A stretch of DNA of 64,000 nt from Strigops habroptila (Eukaryota; Chordata; Aves; Psittaciformes; Psittacidae): positions 26,062,629 to 26,126,628 of the forward strand of contig NC_044301.2 in assembly GCF_004027225.2 (NCBI RefSeq), written 5' to 3'. The notes below the pieces were generated by a model. It saw nothing but the letters and a program-made list of their open reading frames with translations, was not told where the DNA came from and ran no database searches. Below, piece by piece: positions 11,217-21,711 of this stretch (the first letter of the stretch is position 1; each line of letters opens with the position of its first letter). Made by a program: the position numbers and the translations under genes.

Positions 11217-12485
11217 GTCCCTTGATAGCTTGATGGCATCAGGGTGCACTGTGCACCGGTATCTACTAGAGCCTTATACTCCTGTGGGACTGATGTGCCA
11301 GGCCATCTGATCCACACAGTCCAGTAAACCTGATTGTCCCTCTCCTCCACCTGGCTGGAGGCAGGGCCCCCCTAATAGTGATCGTAAGAGTCTCCGCTTA
11401 GTTCTTGTACAAAGGAGTTAGCCTTCCTATTCATAGGAGTAGGAGTACAATCAGCTCTTCCACTCCATCTGGGAAGCTGCTCACCAGAGACTGGAGCAGC
11501 AACTTTCTTGGGAGGATCGGCCTTGACCTTTGTTTTCCTCTTCAATTCACACACCCGTTCCTCCAGAACTGAGGCAGGTTTTCCATCCCACTTTCTCATG
11601 TCTTCTCCGTGATCCCGCAGGTTAAACCATAGGGTGGCCCGTGGCATTTACCTCCTGTATCTTCACTCTCGGGCAATAGGGCGCCTTCTGTTAATAGCTG
11701 AGATGTGGGTCTGTACACGTGGGGAGCTGGATAGATCATCTCTCAGTTGTTTGACCTCCTGGGACATTTTTTCCACAGCTGAAATGATGGAAGGGGTGAG
11801 ATTGTCTTCGAACTCTCGGAGTTGATGACTCACTTCATCCAGTGTTGGTGCTCCTGCTTCTGTCCAGCTCATCAATGCCAATGAGTGGGCACATGATGAT
11901 GGAGCACTCCGTGTAAATTTCTGCCACATGGGTCATGTGCATTCAACTTCATCTGGATCTACGGGTGCATTCCCAGCATCCGGCCTACAATAGATGGCTG
12001 ATTCCCTCAGGGACTGGATGCCTCTCTCTATTGTGGTCCACTTGGCTGGGCGACATATAACATCGTCCTTCTAGGGATTCCTTTCCTTCACAGCTGCCAG
12101 GAGCCGCCTCCAGAGGCTGAGGTCTCGTTTCTCTTTTGCAATCACTTTGTCAATTTCCCCTTCCCTCACAAGAGATCCCAGCTGCTTGGCTTCCCTACCT
12201 TCTAGTTCGTGACTGTCGGCCCCATTGTCCCAGCATTGGAGCAACCAGGTGACACTGTGCTCCCCTGGAAGACAGCTGAAATCTTTTTGCATATTTTGCA
12301 GCTCGGTCGAGGTCAGGGATCGAAAAGTTACCTCCTCCTCTTCCTCTGATTCCTGTACTAATTCCTTTTATTCAGATGTCACCCCCTCTAGTATGCTCAT
12401 TGGGTTTTCATCTTTCTTCACTGCACGAGTTGCTCTTCGTGGCTCGCATTTGCTTTTCCCCTTGCTTATAGGGGCAACTGATATT
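11217..12485 (-). pseudogene. ERV-L gag and protease N-terminus remnants (copy 1)
   Basis: Minus-strand fragments in several frames. The capsid-like part has LPGEHSVTWLLQCWDNGA and EAKQLGSL (12071-12292). A heptad-rich segment lies at 11663-11929, and a C-terminal segment with NLRDHGEDMRKWDGKPAS at 11372-11647. The protease start with the VDTGAQ active site follows at about 11240-11290. Frameshifts and stops separate the pieces. Gag runs directly into about 52 bases of LTR at 12486, showing an internal 5' deletion. Confidence 0.8.
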
Positions 12486-12537
12486 GCACCAGCCACTAAG
12501 AAGGAGAAAAATAACTGTTACAGCTGAACCCAGGACA

Positions 12538-13128
12538 CAGTGACGTAGTTGTAGCTGTTCTGCTACTAGCCCTAAATTCTCTGCATGTCTGTGGCAGGAA
12601 GAGATAAGCATTAAAATACCTCTGCCTTCAGTTCTTAAGTTACTAGGGCCTTTTCACAGAAAAGCTGTCAAATATCAGAAGTTGTTGTGATGCAACCCTC
12701 CATTCTCATTAGCAGAAAAATGAAGACATTTGATTGTTTCTTCTTTGTCAAAGCCAAAAAGGAAACTTCTTTCTCTGTCTCAACAAGCCCAACAAGCGTT
12801 AGTACCTCATTATTTGATAAAGTCTGAGAGTGCCCCTGTCCTGAGAACAAAATATAAACAAACATGGAATACGTCTCAAAGAGGTGAGTGTAAGTTCTCA
12901 GCATGAAAGTCACGACTTTGTTTTGAAAGTTATGCTGTTATTATCCCTCCCTAATTCTGAAAATCTGACTCACATTGCAAACTGGGAAAAAATATTCCAG
13001 CCCACCATCTCTATTGAGATTTGTGAATCAGACAGAAACTTTGGTAGAGTTACAGCCAGGAAAAACTCTTTTAAAGTTATGGATTTCCAGATGTGACTCA
13101 CCCTGGTTTTAATCACAAACATGTTTAC
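12538..13128. other. HSF4 intron right of ERV-L copy 1
   Basis: Host non-coding sequence between the provirus terminus at 12537 and the HSF4 exon at 13129-13253. No gene or repeat recognised. Confidence 0.5.
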
Positions 13129-13253
13129 CTGTCATTTTCAGGAGGGGATTGCATATTTATTATGTTGGATGGTGACACCTCGGTAACATCAGATATGATG
13201 GGTCCTCCAGCAATTGCAGGGCTGTTTAAGCAAGAGGCAGGTTCTGTCGATGG
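13129..13253 (-). pseudogene. HSF4: HSF4 exon with GPIISDV motif (inverted copy)
   Basis: On the minus strand, CTCTTAG opens and GACAG|GTAAAC closes a 125-base exon that is open throughout. It reads AGGPIISDVTEVSPS, matching the GPIISDIPEDSPSP segment of vertebrate HSF4. It follows in phase after exon 13999-14098, which ends on a whole codon, and leaves two bases for the next exon. No lesion inside. This exon lies outside the part of the inverted repeat visible at the right, so its second copy, if present, is beyond the window edge. Confidence 0.85.
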
Positions 13254-13998
13254 CTAAGAGGAAAGCAAAAATCATATTTATCCTTCTAAGGCCCAGAACA
13301 AGTCCAAGGCCCTATCTGAGATGAGATAGATAGGGTTTGCTCACCATGCCCTTGAGTCCTCCTTGTATGGAAACCAAGGAAGCTTTTACGTACTATGCAA
13401 CATTATAATTTCTTCTGGTCTTTCCTCCAACCACACAGAGGTGCAGGTGTAAAGTAAGCACTGTGACTGAAGTGTCAGCTACTGAGAGGTTTTACCATGG
13501 CTGATATTTTGCCTAGACTGCTTAGCTTCCTCTGGAGGGAAAGACCCAACACAGCCCAATGGGAGTATGGGTCTCCCATAACAGCTCAAGTATTTTAAGT
13601 GTGGTGCGTGTGATGTCTGCTTTGGTGGGTTAGGGTGGCGGGGATCTCTCAGCAACTGCAACAATCTGGCTCTGGTCAGAAAGATCATAGTACTCCTTGC
13701 TAGAACATACTTCTTCCTCTCTGCTTTCAAGGTGAGCCAGGCTGGGGTAACACCATGGAGAGTTTGGTGTGCAGGGGCTGCCTTTCCCTCCCACAGCAGC
13801 ACGAGGGCATGCAAGCGTGTGCCCCTCTTGAAACAGGGGAGCTGAAGAAATAACGAATGTCACTCAGCTTAGCAAACCTCTTCTTCTCTGCCAAGCTCTT
13901 GCCAAACTACTTGCTGTGTAATCCGTATTATTGCTTCAAACATTTTCCCACTCTGGCCAAAGAAATCCCAGAAAGCTCAGAGGCTGGTGTAAACCTAC

Positions 13999-14098
13999 CG
14001 ACTGTATGAAATAGGGGTCACGGAGGGGGTCTGTAGACAAATGCCAGCTGAACTTAGACACTTGTGGGGCTGAGATCCTGTTGTCAAGCATCAGAGGT
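13999..14098 (-). pseudogene. HSF4: HSF4 exon with DPYFIQS motif (arm 1 copy)
   Basis: A 100-base exon on the minus strand between TCTTCACAG and CAGTCG|GTAGGT. It reads PLMLDNR and later LRDPYFIQS, matching the LSLMLDE...LLQDPYFIQS segment of HSF4. The first base completes the codon left by the KRKL exon at 53356-53420 (plus strand), showing it belongs to the same transcript structure. An identical copy lies in arm 2 at 63689-63788. The arm 1 copy lies in the opposite orientation to the HSF4 5' exons and cannot be spliced to them. Confidence 0.9.
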
Positions 14099-14867
14099 CT
14101 GTGAAGAGAAACAGGTTTGTTTTCCCAGCACATAACTGACTGGTTCCTGGTTGCTCATACAAGAAACGTCTCAGCCTAGGGTTATTTTCCCTGGGTACTC
14201 TTGTTTTTCTTCAGCTGTAAGGTACTTTCTTGTCCAGTGTTATGGACAGGGAAGGGAAACAACAGTTTTGGAGGAGGTCACCATTTAAAAAGGGCATTAG
14301 CCATACAGAGAAGAGATGATTTAGTTTTTCTAGCTCTCATTTGAAAGATGCAAGTAAAAAACCAAATTCAATTCATATTTTGAACAAACTCAAGTCATAC
14401 TTTCTTCTAGTTGCTGGTGGTTTCAAGCTCTAGGCTTAATCTTCAGTTGTTTAACCGGAGGTAGCTACACTAGAATTATTAGGACAATACTGGGAATCTG
14501 GCCTTGTTACCAGCGCTCAGGGCCTCTTTGGCAAAACTACATCTCCGTACATGAAAGGAACCTGTGCCAACCACTAAGTAAGTAACAAAGCAGAGGGAGA
14601 CACAAAGCAGAGCAGAGCCTAAACCCATTGCATACAGGCTTTTAATAAATGATTGACAGGCTTTTACAGATGGTCACTGACAATAAGAAGTGGGTCTGTG
14701 TGCTGGGTCCTGTACAGGAGTGCTTTATGTTTAGTAAATGATTGAAACCAAGAGTAAATGAGAAGGAGCCTCAAACTGGCACTACCTTTCCATAATGAAA
14801 CTTCCTGGGTGGCAGTCCTTGGATTTGTGATATAGTCCCAGAGAAGATGGGAACTGGTATATTTTCC

Positions 14868-15261
14868 TGTGGTGTATTGAAGTCATGGACTCAGGTTGGT
14901 GAGGATACTGAGACAAACTTTATTACAATCAATCAAACCCCTTTTATACCCTCATTTGGTACTTTCCTAACATGCCTGGGCATGCCACGCTTAATCCCAT
15001 TGGATTCTGTGAAAATCCCGTAGGTTAAACACGCGTACAATAGTCCAATCACAATGCTGATCACGCGCTGTTCATGCGGCAACAGTTCAGTCTTCTTTCT
15101 TCACATCTGGCCTTCAATTAAAATTCCTTGTTACACTCCCTGTTTTTCAACATCCTGGCTTATCTGTTTCCCAAGGCTTATTTGGTATCAGGGCCTCATA
15201 GCTTGTATTCAGAGTGTTGCTCAAGCTCATCATGCAGACCCCGTTGCCTTCACCTCCCACA
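14868..15261 (-). repeat. 3' LTR of provirus A
   Basis: 394 bases, minus strand TGTGGGAGGTGAAGG...CAATACACCACA. The polypurine tract AAAAAAGGAGGAGA lies immediately upstream. The polyadenylation signal AATAAAG lies near its end (minus strand, about 14920). The arm 2 copy is 62492-62885. Confidence 0.93.
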
Positions 15262-15904
15262 TCTCCTCCTTTTTTGTTTTGTACATCTACTATCAATACC
15301 TGTTTGAGGGCTTGATCAATAAGAGATTGCATAAGTTTCATTAAACAAGGAATACAAATTAACAAGCTAATAAACACTAAGAAAACAAGAGCTCCTAATA
15401 CAATCAATTTTTTACCCATGCTCTTATTCCAGCAAATAAACCTGAAAATGGGTTCCAGTCATCCTCAACCTGAAGTTTTCCTGTAAGTTCTTTAAGAGTT
15501 TGTATACTTTTGTGAACCGATTCAGAGTGGTCTGAAAGGTTCATGCAACATAGACCTTCAAAGTCCTCACACCCATGACCATGGGCAAGGAGAAGAAAAT
15601 CTGCGGCAGCCCGATTTTGTAAGGTTGCATGTCTTACGGAATCTGTAGCAAGGAGGAGACTGGAAAGAGCATTAGATGTGGCCTTTGCTTTGCAACCCAA
15701 CATCCTAATTTGTTTTAGAGTTGCAAGAGCTTGTGCAGCGGCTACTCCTGGTGCAAAAAAGGACACTGAGATTATCTCTGCAGGACTCCACAATGTAGCC
15801 ATGTCTTTGCAGTCGGGAGTAAAAGCATGAGCAAATATTTTGAACCTGCGGAGATGGTGGAATTTAGTATAATTCAGTATTATAGAAATATTTGGGGTTA
15901 ACAT
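15147..15904 (-). pseudogene. Env transmembrane subunit of provirus A (arm 1)
   Basis: Frame 15404-15904 carries a fusion-peptide-like FFAPGVAAAQALATL. It also carries the LQNRAAADFLL stretch at the immunosuppressive-domain position and CEDFEGLCC, the CX6CC motif of gamma-type Env. The membrane anchor LIVLGALVFLVFISLLICI lies in a different overlapping frame (15147-15419). The switch falls at the A-run near 15413, so a one-base indel probably ended the original frame. Env normally drives receptor binding and membrane fusion; here SU is fragmentary and TM is split. Confidence 0.85.
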
Positions 15905-16371
15905 TGTTAATCTGCCTAGACTACAAGGGCCTCCTCGTAGGTGAGAAGGGATACCAGGCCATGCTTGATCGCCGCAGATTAGAAAGACGCCTCAGGGAAG
16001 CGATAAAGGACTTTTAGAGGAGCGAGAAATGTTAACAGATGTATGATTACACCATATAGAAGCATTTCAATAGACAGACAAAGAAGAGTTAACAATTTGA
16101 ATTAATGATTGATTCTGACCTGTATAATTAAAATACAAACATTCATCCATTTCAACAGAACCTAACAAATCAATTTTTTGAGGTTCAAAAAATTAAGAAC
16201 ATTCATAGGGTGTGTATCCCCCACTCCCCCTTTTTTGTTTTGTTAGCATAGTCTTGAGGGTGCCATGCGCACGCTCAACAATTGCTTGGCCCATGGGAGA
16301 GTGTGGGATATCTGTTGTTGGAAAAGTGTTAAGGTAGTTTTGGCTGTATATCCAGGTCCATTATCAGTTTT
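15905..16371 (-). pseudogene. Integrase tail and Env SU remnants of provirus A
   Basis: On the minus strand the segment starts with [11 protein letters not shown] of an alpha/beta-type integrase. It jumps over the region before the second catalytic block, and continues in another frame with [17 protein letters not shown], where the catalytic glutamate is kept. Env SU pieces follow, including MDECLYFNYTGQN and [17 protein letters not shown]. Internal deletion and stops show it is not functional. The arm 2 counterpart is at 56189-56684. Confidence 0.8.
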
Positions 16372-16733
16372 TACTCTTTTTTTTTCCCTTTTTTTTTCAT
16401 GCGGCGAATCACTTTATTGCCTATTGCTCTAGCTTTTATACCATTCTAGCAAAAGCTATCTTTAGCCTATTGCTCTAACTCTTATATAGCAAGCTATTTT
16501 ATCACATCATGTTTAGTTCTTGGTTTACAGTTTTGTTTTTTCAACATTCTTCATCGTTTCACAAACAGTCCCAAAATAACCAGTTCTTTATCTTTCTGTT
16601 CTCTGGCTCCTGTCCAGCTGGGTTGCTCTGCTTAATCACACAGTGTACTTTGCTGCTTCTTTAACTCTTTCTTCTCCAGCCGAGTAGTTATTTCTCTTTG
16701 GCAATAATCAAATAGTTTCTATCCTCTCCCACA
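16372..16733 (-). mobile_element. Captured LTR (U3-R) with poly(A) run inside provirus A
   Basis: On the minus strand it starts at TGTGGGAGAGGATAG (16733) and matches the solo LTR inserted in the CR1 at 43075-43445. After AATAAAGTGATTCGCCGCATG it switches at 16397 into a run of A interrupted by GGG, then into integrase sequence. In the solo LTR the same position continues AGATGCTCTGAG, so the A-run begins where a transcript would be cleaved and polyadenylated. The upstream border falls at a TATGTGGGAG word in gag capsid sequence. It looks like reverse-transcribed polyadenylated RNA joined into the provirus. Confidence 0.8.
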
Positions 16734-16859
16734 TAGTGTATCGCATGTCCGTCATTATCAAATGAAACAACGTTTTAAAAACATTTGGGGTAAATACACA
16801 AGTATCACAGAGAGACTGTATCAAATGGGTTGTATACGGAGCCCCAAGTCCATGGTCCG

Positions 16860-17492
16860 TCACTGTTCATCTGATATCTTTGATAAGAGCATACAAGATA
16901 CCTTCCCATCGCGGATCTTGATCAGGCATATACACCACAGGGAAAGCACACAGTACATCCGCATCGCCCGCTCGTCTCGCTTTACAGCTGCCCATTTATC
17001 ATGACGGTCTGGGGGATATAAATCAGGCTCCTTTTCCGGATCAATAATCCCTGGGTCAAAAGGGTCATCCAGGTCGTTATAGGAATTATCAGGAGGCAGA
17101 ACCGCAGGAGCAGCAGCAGCAGGCTGAGTTTTTGGTCTTATGGCAGAGTCCACCAAACAGGGGGGCGGAGGGGGAGCTGAAAGTGCCGCTTCTACTTCCT
17201 TTGACTGTGAGCCAACATGAGCTTTTAAAGTTTCAAAAACAATTTGCCAAGGGGTCAGTAAAGTGGTGGCAACCTTATCATTTTTTGTGGTGCAGTCCCA
17301 CAGATTAACACCAATTTTATCCCAAATCTCCGAGGTATAAATATTAGTGGAATTAATAGATGGGTCAGCTTTTGATGCCCATAGAAGAACACATTTCAAT
17401 TCTTCCTCATCTGTTTTCTTCCCATACTTCTTAAGAATATTAGTAAAGACTTGTAAAACATTTCTTTGCTCTTTTGTTAAATCAGTCCCCAT
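16860..17492 (-). pseudogene. Gag matrix region of provirus A
   Basis: An open frame of 210 codons starting MGTDLTKEQ; Gly2 is the expected myristoylation site. Residues 1-90 look like a class II matrix domain (EIWDKIGVNLWDC). A proline-rich stretch with APPPPP and an acidic linker DLDDPFDPGIIDP follow. From about residue 165 it enters capsid-like sequence out of the usual order and ends at a stop. Capsid homology continues in other frames until it meets the captured LTR at 16733. The arm 2 copy begins only at 55531, inside this gene. Confidence 0.8.
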
Positions 17493-17614
17493 AGTTCTCA
17501 GCCACTTACCCTCATCCTGCGATAGGTAATTGAGCGCGCTGGATACGCTTCCTTTCAGTGTGTAGTCCCGTAGTTCGGCTGAGCTACGCCACCGGATCGA
17601 CAGCTAGTCGTTAA

Positions 17615-17632
17615 GCCCCACGTTGGGCGCCA
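17615..17632 (-). other. Primer binding site, tRNA-Lys(1,2) type
   Basis: The minus strand reads TGGCGCCCAACGTGGGGC two bases after the 5' LTR end. This is the lysine tRNA primer site common in beta-like retroviruses. Confidence 0.9.
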
Positions 17633-17634
17633 TT

Positions 17635-18034
17635 TGTGGCATATTGAAGGCACGGACTCAGGTCAGTTAGGATACTGAGACAAGCTTTATTACAATCAAG
17701 CCCCTTTTATTCCCTCATTCGGTACTTTCCCAACAAGCATGAGCATGCCACGCTCAATCTCATTGGGTTCTGTGAAAATCCCATAGGTTAAACATGCGCA
17801 CAATAGTCCAATCGCAATGCTGATCACGCGCTGTTCACGCGACGACAGTTCAGTCTTCTTGCTTCACATTTTGCTACATTCCCTGACCTTCAACTGAAAT
17901 TCTTTGTTACATTTTCTGTCTTTCAACATCCTGGTTTATCGGCCCAAGGCTTATTCGGTATCAAGGCCTCGGATCTTGCATTCTGAGTGTTGCTCAAGCT
18001 CATCATGCAGACCCTGTCGCCTTCACCTCCCACA
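17635..18034 (-). repeat. 5' LTR of provirus A
   Basis: 400 bases, minus strand TGTGGGAGG...CAATATGCCACA. It is clearly diverged from the 3' LTR at 14868-15261 (many substitutions and small indels) although two LTRs of one integration start out identical. Host sequence begins at 18035. Confidence 0.92.
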
Positions 18035-18512
18035 GACTAGGAGACTACTTTCCTTCCAGCTGTTTTGCTTTTCACAGATGCAGGCTCCCTCTGGTTGGTG
18101 GGAAAGAGCTAAGCACAAAGTAGTTGGTATGTTATTGTCCACCACAGTCCAGAAAAAGTTGGGAATAATTCTCTGAATTTGTGTTTGTCCATATTGCTTG
18201 TTCAGTGCCTGAAACTTGTTCTACAGCAGCAATCTTGTGCCCTGTGGAAGATTATGACTGTCCCAGGTAAAAGGAAAACTTTCAGGTGGTGAGAGGTGGG
18301 AAGGAGCTGTACTAGAGCAGGGCAGGACAAATGCACTTGCCACAGATGTTCCTCGTTTGAAGAACAAAGAAGGAAAACAATATAAAATTGACTTGTCCTT
18401 CCCCTCTGTCTTTGCTTGATGTCATGTCTGAGGGTATAAATGTTTTCAATATAAAAAAATATATTGCAGCTTTCCAGGTGATGGCCCTGAGACACAGCCT
18501 GAGAAACAGTGG

Positions 18513-18674
18513 CACTGTCTGCTTCCCAGAAAAATTCTCCAAGATGCCTTCCTTGCTTTTTCCCTCTCCCCCACTCTCCCCTAGGATCTCTAACTGTCTG
18601 GCTGCTTCCCTGTGACATTTCAGTCCTGAAAGAAGCCAGGCTGAAAGCCTCTCTCATCAGTTCACGGGAAAGTA
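18513..18674 (+). other. Host segment duplicated inside env of provirus C
   Basis: These 162 bases downstream of TRADD recur at 60795-60956 in the same orientation, with one mismatch visible (CACGGG here, CACAGG there). The segment holds a pyrimidine tract ending CTCCCCTAG. It shows no retroviral character and lies in otherwise unremarkable host sequence, so this place is more likely the source than the recipient. Confidence 0.9.
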
Positions 18675-18865
18675 ACGTTGACTTCTGGAAACAGAATGAA
18701 ATAAGGAACGTCAGAGGTCCGTGCTGGCTTCTGTGAGCACATAACCTCTCCCCTACATGGAAACCTGTGGTGATTTTCAGGACTTTACATTCCCAGACAC
18801 TGGCAGCAGTCTCATACACTAGCTGAAGCAAGGAAGCCCTTAGCAATGCCGCTACCCTTTGGGCT

Positions 18866-19173
18866 CTAGGAGCAGTCCTCATTGGAAAGGAGGCCCAGGA
18901 GTTCCTCAGCCAAGCTGATGAGACCATTTTCTTCCAGGGCTGCAATGAGCTATGCTATTGTGGCCTTCTTCCCCTCTGACTGGATAAACCTGAGCAGCAG
19001 CTGGTAGGCTTGTTCATATAGTCCCTCTTGATCATACTCGAGAGCCAGGTTATCGATGAGAGGATCATGCAGGGCCTGGCAGTTCTTCTGCAAAGAGTGA
19101 CCCACTTGCTTCCATTTCTTGGACATGAGCTTGGCAAACTTCTGGTGGTTGTCTGGTGTGAGCGTTCTGCTGG
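18866..19173 (-). CDS. TRADD: TRADD exon 5, death domain with in-frame TAG
   Basis: Opens after CCCATTCAG and completes the codon started by exon 4. It carries the death domain: KKWKQVGHSLQKNC, then YDQEGLYEQAYQLLLRFIQ and SEGKKATIA. TAG at 18950-18952 follows. The same frame then continues recognisably with ALEENGLISLAEELLG to a second TAG at 18866-18868, so only one codon separates this from a full-length domain. Confidence 0.88.
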
Positions 19174-19877
19174 CTGAATGGGACAGAGGGCAGGTAAAAC
19201 ACAGAGGTTCCACAGCTGATGTGATGCAGCTTGAGCCAGTCCAAGGTTTGCTCAACATTCTGCGCAGCAGGGAGTCTGTTCAGTGTCCACAGCATGTCAC
19301 TAAACTGCTGTGGAGCTGCTCTGCTTGTCCCCCGGTGGTTTAACACCAGGGCAGCACTGTGAGTTTGGAGCAGAAGTGCCAGAGCAGCAAAGCTAAAGGG
19401 ATTGTCATGGGCAGGGTTCATGCATACATGTCTCTGTGCTCCAATGGCATTCCTCCTCCACTGCGAAGGGAAAATCAGCTGGAGTAAGCCTCACTGCTTA
19501 GTATCCCCCTGTTCTCTGTGTGTAAGCTGGGCAGCTCTGCTCTCCATGTAGTCTGCCATCCCCCAGGGCAGCACTGGTACCTCAGGTGGCAAACTGGAGC
19601 ATGTGGTGACACACTTACCTGCTCACAGCCATCTGCCCTGGCACATCTGAGCTCCCTGCCTTGCTCAGGCCATTCCCTTACTGGGAAAATAGGTTGAGGC
19701 CTGATCTGAAGCAGTATAGCAATATCTTAGGACTACTGTAATCCCTTCCTTATGGGATACTGGGAAACCCTTGATTTATCTGAGGTAGACCCCAATATGT
19801 AGTCATGTTAATCCTCCCTCTTGGGCTTTGAGGTGAGGAAGACCCAAGGGTGCTCTTGGTCAGCTCTAGCTACTCAC

Positions 19878-20070
19878 TGAACTCTTGTCCCTGAAAGGTG
19901 AAGATGACTTGTGGGGAAAGGGAGCTGCCTTGAGAAGGGTAAGGTAGAGGTGAGGAGTTGAGAGATGTGCAGTCTTTTACAGCTGTGTTGTTGTTGATGC
20001 TCTGGTGAACAATCAGGTTCTTGAGGCATTCCTCCAGCTTTGTGATCTCCTCATCCTGCAGGTGGTCAGG
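19878..20070 (-). CDS. TRADD: TRADD exon 4, linker
   Basis: Acceptor TTTGCATTGCAG and donor TTCA|GTGAGT give 193 bases in phase with exon 3. It encodes PDHLQDEEITKLEECLKNL, the last helix of the N-terminal domain, then a Ser/Pro-rich linker and QVIFTFQGQEF, which matches the QTFLFQGQ motif before the death domain. It is open throughout. Confidence 0.88.
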
Positions 20071-21711
20071 CTGCAATGCAAACAGCATCAGTGTCCACTG
20101 TCTGGCGAAGCTGTAGATGCTTAGCTGGAAGGTGCAGCTTAAGATGATAGTGCCAAGAGAGGAGCAATGAGATAGCTATAGTGCAGGTTGTAAACTGACC
20201 CAATGAGATACTCTAATGGAGTTCTGGCTATAATTTGAATCTGTAATGTGATATGAAATAGGCAATCTCACCCTCCTGGGTTTCTCACATGCAGCAGTGA
20301 GCACTTACAAGTTGCACAAAGCTGCTACGAGTCCATGTTTATTTTTAGCGGCCCTCTGCAAGAATTAGGGTGTACCAGAGGCAGCATGGTTTCTCTGACT
20401 TGTTCCACATGAGGGTCAGACCCACAGAATAGGGTGACCTGATCCAACAGCACATGGCCACCAAAGCAGGCAGCTCCTGCTGCCCCTTCTCTCCCTCTGT
20501 GCCTCCATTTCCTAAGTTTTGTTATTCCTGGATCCTCTCCAAGCCAGTTTTTCTCACTAACCAAAAGAGGCAATGAGAAAAGGAGTAAAGAAGGCAAAGC
20601 ACATGGGAAGAGTCAAACCTGGTGACTGCTCTGACCCAATCTAGTGTTTAGCTCACATAGAGCAGGTACCCAGCACTGCCCTCAGCTGCTGATGGCTGTG
20701 CCCTAGTGTCATTTGTCTGACTGTTGCACTGTTAGACACAGGTCAGACTGAGTTCTCAGTTTGGGGGAACTGAGAATAAGCCCATCTCTTTTGTCCAGTC
20801 AGCTAGTTCAGCAGAGGAGGGAGCAGAAAGCAGAAGTTGGCAAGCTATGGGATATCGCATGTTTGGTCCAGGGCTGAAAGGTTTGCATTTCATTCTCTGT
20901 GCTTGCAGAGAAGCAACTTGACACAACATGCTCCTGTGCCTAATCTGCCCGAGCAGATGGTGACTACCTATTTCTCAGGACCATCTAGAAGGAACCAGAG
21001 CTATAAGGTGTTGCTAGCTCCAGGTGGAAAAAAAGAGGAGCAGAGAAAGGCAATGAGTTTAATGACATCAAGTGCCTTGGTTTTGTGGTGAGATGACAAG
21101 ATCTCACTGTTCTTGCTAGTAGGATTAGAATGCCAGTGCCAAAGCGTGCAATGAGCTAGACTTTAGATGTTGCCACTGAGAGAGAGACTTTGCCTTCAGA
21201 AGGGCAGCCAATTCCTGCTCGCAGCAGATGCTGCGTGTCCCCACTCTGTCACAAGTTGTTGGTATAATGTGCAGTGTTTGCACTCAGGCTCATTTCTAGG
21301 TGCAGTTACCATCACTGCTCTGAGGAGGTGGTGTGTGAGGTGGGGAGGAAGATGCTGAGCAGTGATCATTCCACACAGGACTGTTGTCCTGTCTGCCTGC
21401 CTTGCAGGTGTATCGAGGCACACTTGCTTGTGCTCTCAACTGCACCTTCCGTAATACCTTGTCTCAGTGGTGATAACAGCCATGCTAATTGTTATACACA
21501 GAAACCACAGTGATTTAGTAGAATCTCTGTAGGCTGTTTTAGGCTCTTTTCTGGGGAAGGGCAGAGCTTTCTCCATATTATAGCTGAGAACTGAAGGGTG
21601 GAGAAGTCAACAACCCAGCATGCTGCAGCAGAGCAAGATTTGCACCCACCTTCCTGAGTCTTGTGCTACTGCTCCTCGTTGCTGTCTGGCCTCTCTCCCT
21701 CTCCCATTCAC

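Larger units (their letters stand above)
6079..12537 (-). mobile_element. ERV-L-like provirus, copy 1
   Basis: A class III-like endogenous retrovirus read on the minus strand: gag remnants (11372-12485), protease/RT (9602-10777 and 11217-11370), RNase H (8052-8828), integrase (7203-8050), then the 3' LTR (6079-6661). The 5' LTR survives only as about 52 bases at 12486-12537 (terminus TGTCCTGG on the minus strand) fused directly to gag, so primer site, leader and gag N-terminus are deleted. A solo LTR (8914-9484) and an LTR-like element (10805-11216) have inserted into it. Flanking pentamers (CCTGG and CAGTG) do not match, so no target duplication supports the outer ends. There is no env, as usual for ERV-L. 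Confidence 0.85.
13787..17032. repeat. Inverted repeat, arm 1
   Basis: This 3.2-kb stretch is the reverse complement of 55531-64000 once provirus C (56691-61869) and one 6-bp target duplication are removed. Protein-level frames at 13936-14133, 15054-15344 and 15147-15419 recur unchanged in arm 2. The 80-codon frame 16762-17004 differs at two residues. The arm continues left of 13787 in principle, because its partner is cut by the window edge. It contains one HSF4 exon plus the 3' LTR, env, integrase and part of gag of provirus A. Arms differ by single bases, a 4-bp insertion, a 34-bp tandem copy and the provirus. Confidence 0.95.
14868..18034 (-). mobile_element. ERVK-like (class II) provirus A
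   Basis: A defective provirus on the minus strand: 5' LTR (17635-18034), tRNA-Lys type primer site (17615-17632), gag start (16860-17492), a foreign LTR piece with poly(A) (16372-16733), a piece of integrase (about 16200-16371), env remnants (15147-16200) and 3' LTR (14868-15261). Protease, RT and most of pol are absent. The two LTRs differ at roughly one base in eight by eye, and the outer flanks (GGAAAA and CTAGTC on the minus strand) share no target duplication. The element is thus very old or, more likely, a recombinant of two proviruses. Confidence 0.9.

Noticed and set aside
13479-13863. Two overlapping minus-strand frames between HSF4 exons
   Set aside because: Phase of the flanking exons (13999-14098 to 13129-13253) joins perfectly without them, so they are intronic.
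18202-18945. 247-codon open frame on the minus strand just after the TRADD stop
   Set aside because: It is in a different frame from the TRADD tail, has no recognisable domain and includes the 3' flank; I treat it as chance.
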